A stretch of 19,371 bases of DNA, from positions 1 to 19,371 of the forward strand of contig CAJMAX010000017.1 of the NCBI GenBank assembly GCA_905211505.1. The letters are read 5' to 3'. Positions within the stretch are counted from its first letter, which is position 1; the number at the start of each line of letters is the position of its first letter. Below the pieces are notes generated by a model, which did no database searches, was not told the DNA's origin, and saw nothing but the letters and a program-made list of their open reading frames with translations. A program made the position numbers and the translations under genes. This DNA comes from an uncultured bacterium. Lineage in GTDB: Bacteria > Cyanobacteriota > Vampirovibrionia > Gastranaerophilales > Gastranaerophilaceae. Of the stretch, positions 1-6,478 are shown one piece after another.

Positions 1-2
1 CT

Positions 3-599
3 TTAATTTTATTAACATCGAAATTTGAAGCATTTTTAGAAAATGTTGTCTCTGAATATATTGATAAATTGAATGATTTATTATCTGTCGAACAACTTCC
101 TGAGATTATTAAAGTTCATCATACAAAAGAACAAATGGAAAATTTTTATTTTTGCTTTCAAAAAACAAAAGAACAGGATAAAAGAAATAAAATAATTAAT
201 TACATGAAAGATTTATCATTGTTATGGCAAAATGATACAAGTGCAAAACCCATAAAGATTAGCAACAAATTTAATTTTGGGAAACATGGACAAGAGGCGA
301 TAAATGATTTATTTTATCGTATTGGTTTTGAAAATATTCTTGATGAAATAACAATAACAGAAAAAATTAAAACAATTGATGGTGATGAAGAAGAACAAAT
401 AGATTTTAAAGCAAAAATTAATGAAATAACAAATAAAAGAAATACCATTATACACAACGATACATCTATCACATTTACAAAAGAAGAACTTATTTGTTAT
501 ATACAATATTTAAAGCAATTTTCAAATAAACTAGCTATAATGATGGAAGAAAAAATCACTGAATACAAAAATGTGGGAATAATGCAAGAATCGATTTAA
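3..599 (+). CDS. HEPN-domain protein (RiboL-PSP/MAE_28990-like), 5' end outside window
   Basis: The frame is open from the first bases of the window, so the gene begins upstream and only its C-terminal part (about 198 residues) is visible. A TTG at 69 could be read as a start, but coding-looking sequence runs in from its left. Near the end is an R-N-x3-H motif (codons at 438-455, RNTIIH), the RX4-6H catalytic signature of HEPN ribonucleases, with the usual polar residue after Arg. The charged helical sequence before it fits the RiboL-PSP/MAE_28990 group of HEPN proteins, which are often found in toxin or anti-phage loci, sometimes beside DUF262 proteins. The partner cannot be checked because it would lie off the left edge. 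An RNA-cleaving role is inferred from the motif. No terminator follows the stop. Confidence 0.65.
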   Translation, partial: LILLTSKFEAFLENVVSEYIDKLNDLLSVEQLPEIIKVHHTKEQMENFYFCFQKTKEQDKRNKIINYMKDLSLLWQNDTSAKPIKISNKFNFGKHGQEAINDLFYRIGFENILDEITITEKIKTIDGDEEEQIDFKAKINEITNKRNTIIHNDTSITFTKEELICYIQYLKQFSNKLAIMMEEKITEYKNVGIMQESI

Positions 600-685
600 G
601 TCTTATTTTTTATTTTGTAAATGATAATTTTACCTTCGGGACTTTGCTTTCGGTTTGGAATAACATTAAAAAATCGGAGGTAAAT

Positions 686-913
686 ATGGAAGAAAGAAAA
701 AATTATACACTAACACAAGAAGAATTTAAAAAACTTTATAAATTGGCTTATAATGTCTGCAACATTTCTGTTGTTGTAGATTTCTTTTGCCAAAATCAGC
801 CATACATCGAAGAATTAGAGAATATTACACCTATTATAAAAAATTTAAGAACAGATGCCGATAAAATGTATGCGTTCTTTATTGACAATGACAAAGAAAA
901 ACAAAATATTTAA
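686..913 (+). CDS. Small helical protein of unknown function (75 aa)
   Basis: The start is ATG 686, chosen because CGGAGG at 675-680 lies 5 nt before it. A longer reading from an upstream alternative codon at 644 has no such site. The product is charged and mostly helical, with an FKKLYKLAY segment and a central hydrophobic stretch (NISVVVDFF, about residues 25-33). There is no signal peptide and no family I recognise. It lies 86 bp after the HEPN gene on the same strand, so it could be an element accessory protein or a partner of the HEPN protein, but nothing in the sequence proves this. Its stop overlaps the stop of the opposing small gene by four bases. Confidence 0.5.
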   Translation: MEERKNYTLTQEEFKKLYKLAYNVCNISVVVDFFCQNQPYIEELENITPIIKNLRTDADKMYAFFIDNDKEKQNI

Positions 914-1137
914 TCAAATTTTGTTAATTGCTCTAAAATCAGCTTTGCTTTTGATTTTGGTTTAAAGTTTTCTTGCTTAATTTGGCTTGTAGCCTGTTGT
1001 TTTTGGCTTTGCAAATCGGATATTCTGCGTTGATGTCTCTTTTTTAGGTCTAATATTTCTTGCTGTAATCGGTTTAAATGTCTGTTGTAGTTATCATTTT
1101 CTGCCTGTATTTGTATATTTATACTCTCAATATCCAT
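910..1137 (-). CDS. Small coiled-coil protein of unknown function (75 aa)
   Basis: This leftward gene has a good ribosome-binding site (AAAGGAG at 1144-1150) before its ATG. Residues about 15-55 are rich in Gln, Arg, Lys and Leu with heptad-like spacing (NRLQQEILDLKKRHQRR, then SDLQSQKQQ), which predicts a single long coiled coil. The C-terminal part is basic (KPKSKAKL). There is no enzyme motif and no membrane segment. It converges on the small gene at 686-913 with a four-base overlap of stop codons. Its role is unknown; a DNA-binding or structural accessory of the mobile element is possible. Confidence 0.5.
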   Translation of the reverse strand: MDIESINIQIQAENDNYNRHLNRLQQEILDLKKRHQRRISDLQSQKQQATSQIKQENFKPKSKAKLILEQLTKFD

Positions 1138-1223
1138 TTACTACTCCTTTGTTTTAATAAAAACAGTTGTAGCTGTATTGCAATAAGTATCAAAAAAACG
1201 ACCGTTTAAACTTTCTTCATCAG

Positions 1224-1252
1224 TAAACTAAAAACGGGTGAATTTTAGTTTA
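1224..1252. repeat. Perfect 10-bp inverted repeat upstream of the recombinase gene
   Basis: TAAACTAAAA at 1224-1233 is exactly mirrored by TTTTAGTTTA at 1243-1252 around a 9-nt centre. No T-run follows, so it does not look like a terminator. A palindromic GTTTAAAC (1204-1211) and an imperfect ACCGTTT/AAACGGGT pair (1201-1207 and 1232-1239) lie in the same region. Its place about 80 bp before the serine recombinase start suggests a recombinase crossover site (res/inversion type) or an operator. That role is inferred. Confidence 0.5.
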
Positions 1253-1330
1253 TGGGGTTGGATAATAAAAATATAAAAGATAGGTTTTTACGATACTGTA
1301 CAAAATTTAACCAAGAAAGGCAGGTAAAAC

Positions 1331-1921
1331 ATGGCAACTTACAGCTATTTAAGAGTTAGTACAATTGACCAAAACACAGAGAAAAACAAACTTGATGTTT
1401 TAAAGTTTGCAAATGAAAAGAAATTAGGCAATGTTGAATTTGTTGAAGAACAGATTAGCGGAAAATCAAATTTTAAAAACAGACAATTAGGTGTGTTGTT
1501 GGAAAAAATGGAGCAAGGAGATATTTTAATTGTTCCTGAACTTTCAAGAATTGCACGCTCAATTACGCAAATTTTTGAGGTAATAGACATTACAAAACAA
1601 AAAGGAATAACACTTTACTCAATAAAAGAAGATTTTTCCAACAATGATAAAAGCATTACATCAACAGTAACAACCACAATATTTGCACTTGTAGCACAAA
1701 TCGAAAGAGATTTGATAAGTTTGAGAACAATTGAAGCATTACAAGCAAAAAAAGCAAACGGAACAAAATTAGGCAGACCAAACGGCAGAGGGAAATCAAA
1801 ACTTGATGAACATGCAGAAGAAATCTTAAAATTAGTTGATTTGCAAGTCCCTAAAACAATTATTGCCAGACAATATAATACATCAGTTGCAAATTTACAT
1901 AGATTTTTAAAATCTGTATAA
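1331..1921 (+). CDS. Serine recombinase, small resolvase/invertase type (196 aa)
   Basis: This is a full-length small serine recombinase. The N-terminus has the catalytic motif YLRVST with Ser10 as nucleophile and Arg8 beside it. LSRIARS (about residues 70-76) supplies the conserved active-site arginines. IERDLISLRTIEAL (about 123-136) is the start of the long dimerisation helix. GRP (about 148-150) begins the linker to a C-terminal helix-turn-helix (about 155-194) that binds DNA. The length matches resolvases and invertases (180-200 aa), not large phage integrases. It therefore more likely resolves, inverts or multimer-resolves DNA within the element than inserts it into the tRNA. GAAAGG and AGG lie 6-15 nt before ATG. 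A strong terminator follows immediately. Confidence 0.93.
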   Translation: MATYSYLRVSTIDQNTEKNKLDVLKFANEKKLGNVEFVEEQISGKSNFKNRQLGVLLEKMEQGDILIVPELSRIARSITQIFEVIDITKQKGITLYSIKEDFSNNDKSITSTVTTTIFALVAQIERDLISLRTIEALQAKKANGTKLGRPNGRGKSKLDEHAEEILKLVDLQVPKTIIARQYNTSVANLHRFLKSV

Positions 1922-1938
1922 ATATATCAAACATATAC

Positions 1939-1970
1939 ATGGCAGGACAAAACAAATCCTGCCATTTTTT
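1939..1970 (+). terminator. Rho-independent terminator of the recombinase gene
   Basis: A perfect 9-bp stem (ATGGCAGGA 1939-1947 with TCCTGCCAT 1957-1965) with a 9-nt A-rich loop is followed by a run of six T (1965-1970). It lies 18 nt after the stop codon. Confidence 0.9.
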
Positions 1971-2010
1971 ATGTAATATTTATGTAGTTCTATGTAATTT
2001 TATGTAATAT
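1970..2010. repeat. Four phased direct repeats of TATGTAATNT
   Basis: TATGTA(A/G)TNT-like units start at 1970, 1981, 1991 and 2001, that is, every 10-11 bp or one helical turn. A fifth weaker TTATG occurs at about 2013. They lie 85-125 bp inside the element end marked by the tRNA fragment. Tandem sites phased to one face of the helix close to an attachment site are typical of arm-type integrase sites or excisionase sites. That function is inferred. Confidence 0.55.
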
Positions 2011-2028
2011 TTTTATGTTTTACCCAGT

Positions 2029-2058
2029 TTGCATAAGTGGTTCAAATCCAAGTATAAT
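2029..2058 (+). promoter_or_regulatory. Rightward sigma70-type promoter near the element end
   Basis: TTGCAT (2029-2034), an 18-bp spacer and a perfect TATAAT (2053-2058). There is no gene on this strand before the terminator at 2141-2173. The transcript would start near 2065, cross the tRNA 3' fragment and stop at that hairpin. In an excised circle, the same promoter would read into the other end of the element. Confidence 0.6.
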
Positions 2059-2095
2059 GTGAAATAATAGCATTCAGTGGAATTTTAAATTCGCA

Positions 2096-2137
2096 CTGAT
2101 AAGGGTGAGGTCGGTGGTTCGAGTCCACTGCGGCCCA
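2096..2137 (+). other. Attachment-site copy: 3' part (positions 32-73) of tRNA-Ile(GAU)
   Basis: The 42 bases follow canonical tRNA numbering: anticodon loop CTGATAA (anticodon GAT), 3' anticodon stem GGGTG, variable AGGTC, T-arm stem GGTGG with loop TTCGAGT and CCACT, 3' acceptor GCGGCCC and discriminator A. CCA is not encoded. The 5' half is absent: no GGGCCGC acceptor strand or D-arm lies within the preceding 200 bp, and similarity stops sharply at the anticodon loop, a common crossover point for tyrosine integrases. It is therefore not a working tRNA but a duplicated 3' end left by integration. The native tRNA terminator still follows it. Confidence 0.8.
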
Positions 2138-2140
2138 TAT

Positions 2141-2173
2141 AAAAAGGACAATGAAAAAATCATTGTCCTTTTT
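2141..2173. terminator. Bidirectional terminator shared by tRNA-Ile end and flavoprotein gene
   Basis: A perfect 14-bp inverted repeat (2141-2154 with 2160-2173) around an AAAAA loop, with A5 on the left and T5 on the right, gives a U-tract on both strands. It can stop rightward transcription through the tRNA fragment and leftward transcription from the flavoprotein gene, whose stop is 5 nt away. Confidence 0.85.
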
Positions 2174-2178
2174 ATTTA

Positions 2179-2721
2179 TTAAGATATAGTTTTGCCCATT
2201 TCGTAAGCTTCGTTTAACGCTGGATTTCCTTCTATTGCACCAATAACATCTGCACCCAGGCCGCGAATTACCCCCTTTAAATGGGCTTTCTCGTGACAGT
2301 CAAGCCATCCTTGCAGCCCTTTAATTGCACCATCAAAAGCAGAGGTTTCTGGTTCTGCAGCCGCTGCAAGAAGATAGATATCTTCAAATTTATTATCCAT
2401 TGTATATAATGGATTAGAGCGGTCTATCATTGTTTTCATCTGACCGCACATTTCATAATAATATACCGGCGTTGCCCATACGATAACTTCTGCATTATGG
2501 ATTTTTTCTGTAATAGAATTCGCATCATCATCAATTACACAATGATTAAGTTTTTGACAGGCAAGACAGCCTTTACAAAAATTAATGTTTTTGTCATATA
2601 AATATACAACATCTACATCATTTCCAGCTTCCCTGGCGCCTTTTTCAAATTCTTGTGCCAATCTGTTAGAATTTCCATTTTTTCTTGGGCTTGTTCCAAT
2701 AATTAATACTTTTTTGCTCAT
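2179..2721 (-). CDS. Flavodoxin-fold NAD(P)H-dependent FMN reductase / iron-sulfur flavoprotein family
   Basis: A 180-residue soluble flavoprotein. The N-terminal beta strand and phosphate loop VLIIGTSPRKNGNSN (residues 5-19) bind FMN phosphate. ATPVYYYEMCGQMKTMIDR (about 83-101) is the typical second flavin loop and dimer segment of the FMN_red family. C49, C52, C55 and C61 form a CX2CX2CX5C cluster resembling the Fe-S motif of Isf-type flavoproteins. The last Cys is spaced loosely, so a cluster is possible but not certain. It probably passes electrons from NAD(P)H to an unknown acceptor. AAGGAG precedes ATG, and a promoter between it and the efflux operon suggests separate expression. It is the first chromosomal gene beyond the integration site. 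Confidence 0.85.
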   Translation of the reverse strand: MSKKVLIIGTSPRKNGNSNRLAQEFEKGAREAGNDVDVVYLYDKNINFCKGCLACQKLNHCVIDDDANSITEKIHNAEVIVWATPVYYYEMCGQMKTMIDRSNPLYTMDNKFEDIYLLAAAAEPETSAFDGAIKGLQGWLDCHEKAHLKGVIRGLGADVIGAIEGNPALNEAYEMGKTIS

Positions 2722-2746
2722 TGTATAATCTCCTTTTCATTAGAAT

Positions 2747-2775
2747 TTTACACCTTGATAGCTGCTCTAAGTCAA
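2747..2775 (-). promoter_or_regulatory. Promoter of the flavoprotein gene
   Basis: Read leftward: TTGACT (2775-2770), a 17-bp spacer and TGTAAA (2752-2747). The gene start at 2721 has an AAGGAG site in between. No terminator separates it from ybhR upstream, so some read-through from the efflux operon is likely. Confidence 0.5.
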
Positions 2776-2784
2776 GAGGAGGGA

Positions 2785-3894
2785 TTAATCCAATTTCCTT
2801 TTAAATGTAAACATTGCAAGTGAAAGTGTAATTATTGCAATTAAGATTAAAGGAATCCAGTTTATAAAAACATCATGAAAACTCATTCCTTTGAGGAATA
2901 TGCCTCTTGTAAGAAGCATGAAAAATCTTATTGGATTAATTAGGGTTAAATATTGCAAAAATTTTGGCATATCTTCTATTGGAGATATAAATCCAGAGAG
3001 AAGTATGGCAGGCATTTGAAATGTTATTACACCCAAAATTGCCTGCTGCTGGGTTTTACAGATAGATGATATAAAAAGTCCTACCCCTACTATTGATAAT
3101 AATGAAATAAAAATTGAAACAAAAAATAGCAGAAATGACCCCATAAAAGGAATTTTAAATGCAGTTATAACTATCAGTGTCATTATGCAGGTAAGGCACA
3201 TTGCAATTACTAGTGGCGGGATAGTTTTTCCTAGCAGGATTTCAAAGGAGGTAAGCGGACTTACTATAAGCTGGTCAAAAGTTCCCATTTCTCTTTCTCT
3301 TGCAATTGAAAGAGCTGTAAGCAGCAAAGTAATTACAAGAGCCAGCATTGCAACAATTACGGTTAAGATGTACCATTTATATTCAAGATTAGGATTATAC
3401 CAATTACGTATACTCGGTGCAATTTGAGGTGCTATGCCTGTGATATAGTTATTATACTCATTGACTATCTGATTTGCGTAGCCTGATGCTATTGAGGCTG
3501 AATTTGTCTGACGTCCGTCTGCTATAATAAGAACTTTTGCCGGATTACCACGTTTAATGTTTGTTGAAAAATCATTATTAATATAAATTCCTATCTGGAC
3601 TTTTTGGTTATCAATTTTTTCTTTTAAATCAGCCTCATTCTCTGCATAATAGAACTTTCTAAACCTCGGAGAGTGCTCAAAACGTGATAATAATTCTCTT
3701 GATTCAACAGTATTTGCACTGTCAATTAATGCTACATCAATATTTTTAACTTCCATTGTAATTGCATTTGCGAATACAAACAGCTGCATTAGAGGCAGTG
3801 CAATAATAATTCCTCTGCTTTTAGGATCTTTCCATATTGTAATAAATTCTTTTTTTATAAGAGCAATAATTCTGCGTAAAGACTCTCTAATCAT
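2785..3894 (-). CDS. ybhR: ABC-2 type exporter permease, YbhR-like
   Basis: A 369-residue inner-membrane subunit of the ABC-2 permease family. There is one N-terminal membrane segment (about residues 28-48), a large outside loop (about 50-170, with IGIYINNDFSTNI and the ADGRQTNSASI region), then five hydrophobic segments (about 175-365). SIAREREMGTFDQLIVSPL (about 197-215) is the cytoplasmic coupling segment and matches the YbhR side of the YbhS/YbhR pair. It overlaps the preceding permease gene by four bases (ATGA), so the two are translationally coupled and probably form a heterodimer served by the double ATPase. It is the last gene of the efflux operon. Assignment as YbhR rather than YbhS rests on gene order and the coupling motif, recalled from the E. 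coli operon. Confidence 0.88.
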   Translation of the reverse strand: MIRESLRRIIALIKKEFITIWKDPKSRGIIIALPLMQLFVFANAITMEVKNIDVALIDSANTVESRELLSRFEHSPRFRKFYYAENEADLKEKIDNQKVQIGIYINNDFSTNIKRGNPAKVLIIADGRQTNSASIASGYANQIVNEYNNYITGIAPQIAPSIRNWYNPNLEYKWYILTVIVAMLALVITLLLTALSIAREREMGTFDQLIVSPLTSFEILLGKTIPPLVIAMCLTCIMTLIVITAFKIPFMGSFLLFFVSIFISLLSIVGVGLFISSICKTQQQAILGVITFQMPAILLSGFISPIEDMPKFLQYLTLINPIRFFMLLTRGIFLKGMSFHDVFINWIPLILIAIITLSLAMFTFKRKLD

Positions 3895-5000
3895 TTGTCC
3901 AGCCTCATATCAGTATTTTTGTACACAGCAGCAAAAAGAATTGAGCCGAGAATTGTTAAAAATAATGAGTTAATAATAACTATTTCCCAGACAGTACCTG
4001 CCATAAATTCACTTTCGATAAAAGTAATATAGTATCTGGGCGGTAAAATCCTTGTTAATTGCTGAAAGAATACCGGCATAGAATTTATAGGAAACATCAG
4101 CCCGGACAGCATTAAAGCAGGGAGAAAACCAATTCCGAGCGATACCTGACTTGCCAGAAACTGATTTTTTAATTTGCTTGATATTAAGAGCCCTATGCCG
4201 GATGAAGTAAACAGGAAAAGACCGCTTACAAACATTAAGATTAGTAAGTTACCCCTGAACGGTATTTTGAATACTGCAATACAGAGAGCAACATTAAAAC
4301 TTACGGATAACATTCCAAGGCAAAAATACGGGATATATTTTCCTAGAACAAGATCTATTTTTCTTACCGGCGTTGTTATGAGTGCTTCCATTGTTCCCCG
4401 TTCCCATTCTCTTGCAACCACAAGTGCAGTAAGCAGTATGCCTATAAGCGTCATAGTGATGGCGACTGAGCCTGGAAGGATAAAATAATGACTGTTCAAA
4501 TCTTGATTGTACCAGGTTCTTACTACAGGGTTCACAAGAGGCATTTTTGTGGCATTGCTATAACGGCTGCTTGCAAGCCATTGATTAATTATCTGCATTG
4601 AATAGTTCTGAACATAGTTAGCAGTGTTAACCTCGCTTCCGTCTGTTATAATCAAAACTTCTGCTGTTTTTGCGCGTGAAAGATTTGTGGAAAAGTCATT
4701 TGGAATAATAACAGCTCCCTTTAACCTTGAACGGACTATTCCCTCTTCAAGTTCTTTTTCATTATCGTACACAATAGAGTTTACATATTTACTATGTCCG
4801 AAAGATTTTACGAGTGTTGCTATTTCAGGATTTGCGTCATCATTTTTTATTCCTATTGTAACTTTAACCGTATCCAGATTAATCCCGTACATATAAATTA
4901 AAATAGAGATTAACGGTAGAACAAAAGCTATAATTATGCTGCTGGGATCTCGTATAATCTGCAAAAATTCTTTTTTTATTAAAGCCTTGAGGGTGCTCAT
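3891..5000 (-). CDS. ybhS: ABC-2 type exporter permease, YbhS-like
   Basis: A 369-residue permease with the same plan as its neighbour: membrane segment at about 22-42 after a basic N-terminus (ALIKKEFLQIIRD), a periplasmic domain (about 45-170) and five C-terminal membrane segments. The coupling motif VVAREWERGTMEALITTPV (about 193-211) is characteristic of YbhS/YhhJ-type subunits. Equal length and a common IPNDFSTNLSR/INNDFSTNIKR motif with YbhR suggest an old gene duplication. ATG overlaps the ATPase stop by four bases, and its own stop overlaps the next start by four bases. It would form the transmembrane path with YbhR. The substrate is unknown. Confidence 0.88.
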   Translation of the reverse strand: MSTLKALIKKEFLQIIRDPSSIIIAFVLPLISILIYMYGINLDTVKVTIGIKNDDANPEIATLVKSFGHSKYVNSIVYDNEKELEEGIVRSRLKGAVIIPNDFSTNLSRAKTAEVLIITDGSEVNTANYVQNYSMQIINQWLASSRYSNATKMPLVNPVVRTWYNQDLNSHYFILPGSVAITMTLIGILLTALVVAREWERGTMEALITTPVRKIDLVLGKYIPYFCLGMLSVSFNVALCIAVFKIPFRGNLLILMFVSGLFLFTSSGIGLLISSKLKNQFLASQVSLGIGFLPALMLSGLMFPINSMPVFFQQLTRILPPRYYITFIESEFMAGTVWEIVIINSLFLTILGSILFAAVYKNTDMRLDK

Positions 5001-6478
5001 TTTCCGCTCTCCTTAATTAGATTTACAAAAGCTTGTTCCATATTGTCGGCGTTAGCTTTTGTCTTTAATTCATACGGTGTACCCAGTGCAATAGTTTCTC
5101 CTTTATAGAACAGGCTTATTCTATTACAGTATTCGGCCTCATCCATAAAGTGTGTTGTGACAAGAATTGTAACACCGAGTTTAGCAAGCGATGTGATGTG
5201 ATTCCAGAATTCACGCCGTGCAATAACGTCAACTCCGGATGTAGGTTCATCCAAAAAAAGTATCGGCGGGTTATGAATAACAGCGCATGCCAGTGAAAGA
5301 CGCTGTTTAAAACCTAAAGGCAAATCCTGAGATTTCATATCCTGTATATCGTGGAAGTTAAAAATATCAATAATTTCGTCAACCCTTTTATCTTTGTTCA
5401 AAAAGTTTATACCGTATACAGAAGCAAAGAATTCCAGATTTTGTCTGAGGGTAAGATTACCGTACAAAGAGAACTTCTGCGCCATGTAACCCAGGTTAGA
5501 ACGTGCTTTACTCGGGTTTTCAAGTATATCTATTCCCATAATTTTTGCGGTGCCTCCGGTTGGTTTAGCAAGACCGCACATCATTTTGAATGAAGTTGAT
5601 TTCCCTGCGCCGTTAGGCCCAAGAAGTCCGAAGATTTCTCCTCGCTGTATGCAGAAAGAATTATTTTTTACTGCATAAAAATTGCCGTATCTTTTTTCCA
5701 GATTATCTGCTTCTACTGTGCAAGAAAGATTTGATTCCTGAATTACATAGTTTTGCGCAACTTTTGATGGTTCTTTTTTATAACCGCCCATCAAATCAAT
5801 AACTTTTTCCTCAAACTCTTTTGTATCACGTGCTAAATCATCAGGTTTCCCGTTATAAATAACCTTGCCTTTATCTAAAACAACAGCGGTATCAAAACTA
5901 TGAGCTTCATCTAAATATGCCGTTGACCATAAAACAGTAGTATCTGGAGTTATGAGTTTTCTTACCATTTCCATCAGATCATGTCTGGAAATAGGGTCAA
6001 CTCCAACAGAAGGTTCATCAAGCACTAAGAAATCAGGTGAACCCATTAAAGCGCAGGCAAGACCCAATTTTTGTTTCATTCCTCCTGACAATGCGCCAGC
6101 AAGGCGTGTTTTAAAAGGCATGAGTTTTGTAAACTCTAAAAGTTCATCAAACTCGTAAGGTAATTTTTTTAAGTCAGCATATAGCTGTAAATTTTCTTCA
6201 ATGCTTAAATCTTCATATAGTCCGAATTTTTGCGGCATATATCCGATTTTTGTTGATAATTCTTCTTTTTGTGCAGCCGGATTTAGTCCGAGTACAGTTA
6301 TTTCTCCTCCATCAGGAATCAAAAGTCCGGTGATGAGTCTTATGAGTGTAGTTTTTCCTGAACCGTCAGCCCCGATTAATCCTGTAATTTTTCCTTTTTC
6401 AATATCAAGTGAAAGGCTGTCAACTGCTCTGATTTTCCCAAAAGACTTTGTTAAATTTAATATCTTAACTGTCTGCAT
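4997..6478 (-). CDS. ybhF: Double ABC ATPase of the efflux pump, YbhF-like
   Basis: Two fused nucleotide-binding domains in 493 residues. Domain 1 (about 1-232) has Walker A GADGSGKT (36-43), signature LSGGMKQK (130-137) and Walker B FLVLDEPS (150-157). Its usual H-loop position reads STAYLDEA (185-192), so the switch histidine is missing. Domain 2 (about 255-490) has GPNGAGKS (287-294), an altered signature LPLGFKQR (386-393), Walker B ILFLDEPT (406-413) and H443 in TTH. The GADG Walker A and LPLGFKQR signature are typical of YbhF-like proteins. One composite site may therefore be weak, as in other asymmetric exporters; this is inference. The linker 233-254 is charged. It overlaps the adaptor gene by 14 bp and the YbhS gene by 4 bp. 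It energises the YbhS/YbhR exporter from the cytoplasm. Confidence 0.92.
   Translation of the reverse strand: MQTVKILNLTKSFGKIRAVDSLSLDIEKGKITGLIGADGSGKTTLIRLITGLLIPDGGEITVLGLNPAAQKEELSTKIGYMPQKFGLYEDLSIEENLQLYADLKKLPYEFDELLEFTKLMPFKTRLAGALSGGMKQKLGLACALMGSPDFLVLDEPSVGVDPISRHDLMEMVRKLITPDTTVLWSTAYLDEAHSFDTAVVLDKGKVIYNGKPDDLARDTKEFEEKVIDLMGGYKKEPSKVAQNYVIQESNLSCTVEADNLEKRYGNFYAVKNNSFCIQRGEIFGLLGPNGAGKSTSFKMMCGLAKPTGGTAKIMGIDILENPSKARSNLGYMAQKFSLYGNLTLRQNLEFFASVYGINFLNKDKRVDEIIDIFNFHDIQDMKSQDLPLGFKQRLSLACAVIHNPPILFLDEPTSGVDVIARREFWNHITSLAKLGVTILVTTHFMDEAEYCNRISLFYKGETIALGTPYELKTKANADNMEQAFVNLIKESGK

Larger units (their letters stand above)
1..2137. mobile_element. Right-hand part of an integrated element in tRNA-Ile (left end outside window)
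   Basis: The stretch ends in a 42-nt copy of the 3' part of a tRNA-Ile gene (2096-2137) that has no 5' half beside it. This is what remains at the distal end of an element inserted into a tRNA gene. Inside are a HEPN-family protein fragment, two small unknown genes, a serine recombinase, a terminator, 10-bp phased repeats and a rightward promoter. The DNA is visibly more AT-rich and more lysine/asparagine-coding than the genes to the right, which fits foreign origin. The tyrosine integrase usually responsible for tRNA insertion is not in the window; it would be expected near the intact tRNA to the left. The boundary is seen in the sequence. The nature of the element (ICE, prophage, defence island or integrative plasmid) cannot be told. 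Confidence 0.65.

Noticed and set aside
69..71. TTG as the true start of the HEPN-family gene
   Set aside because: The frame is open and coding-like to the window edge, and no ribosome site lies before the TTG. The gene is better read as truncated by the window.
640..685. Terminator after the HEPN gene around the CCTTCGGGACTTTGCTTTCGG string
   Set aside because: No stable stem followed by a T-run can be drawn.
1970..2018. CRISPR array reading of the TATGTAAT repeats
   Set aside because: The units are 10 bp with no spacers of constant length; they are phased tandem repeats, not CRISPR.
2036..2052. A second T-arm-like string (TGGTTCAAATCCA) suggesting another tRNA remnant
   Set aside because: Only three stem pairs hold, there is no acceptor or anticodon part around it, and it lies in the spacer of a good promoter. 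Probably chance.
2029..2095. Possibility of a group I intron or split tRNA before the tRNA-Ile 3' half
   Set aside because: No tRNA 5' half (GGGCCGC acceptor or D-arm) is found before it in the window, and the stretch between is short, AT-rich and lacks intron core elements. An attachment-site copy is simpler.
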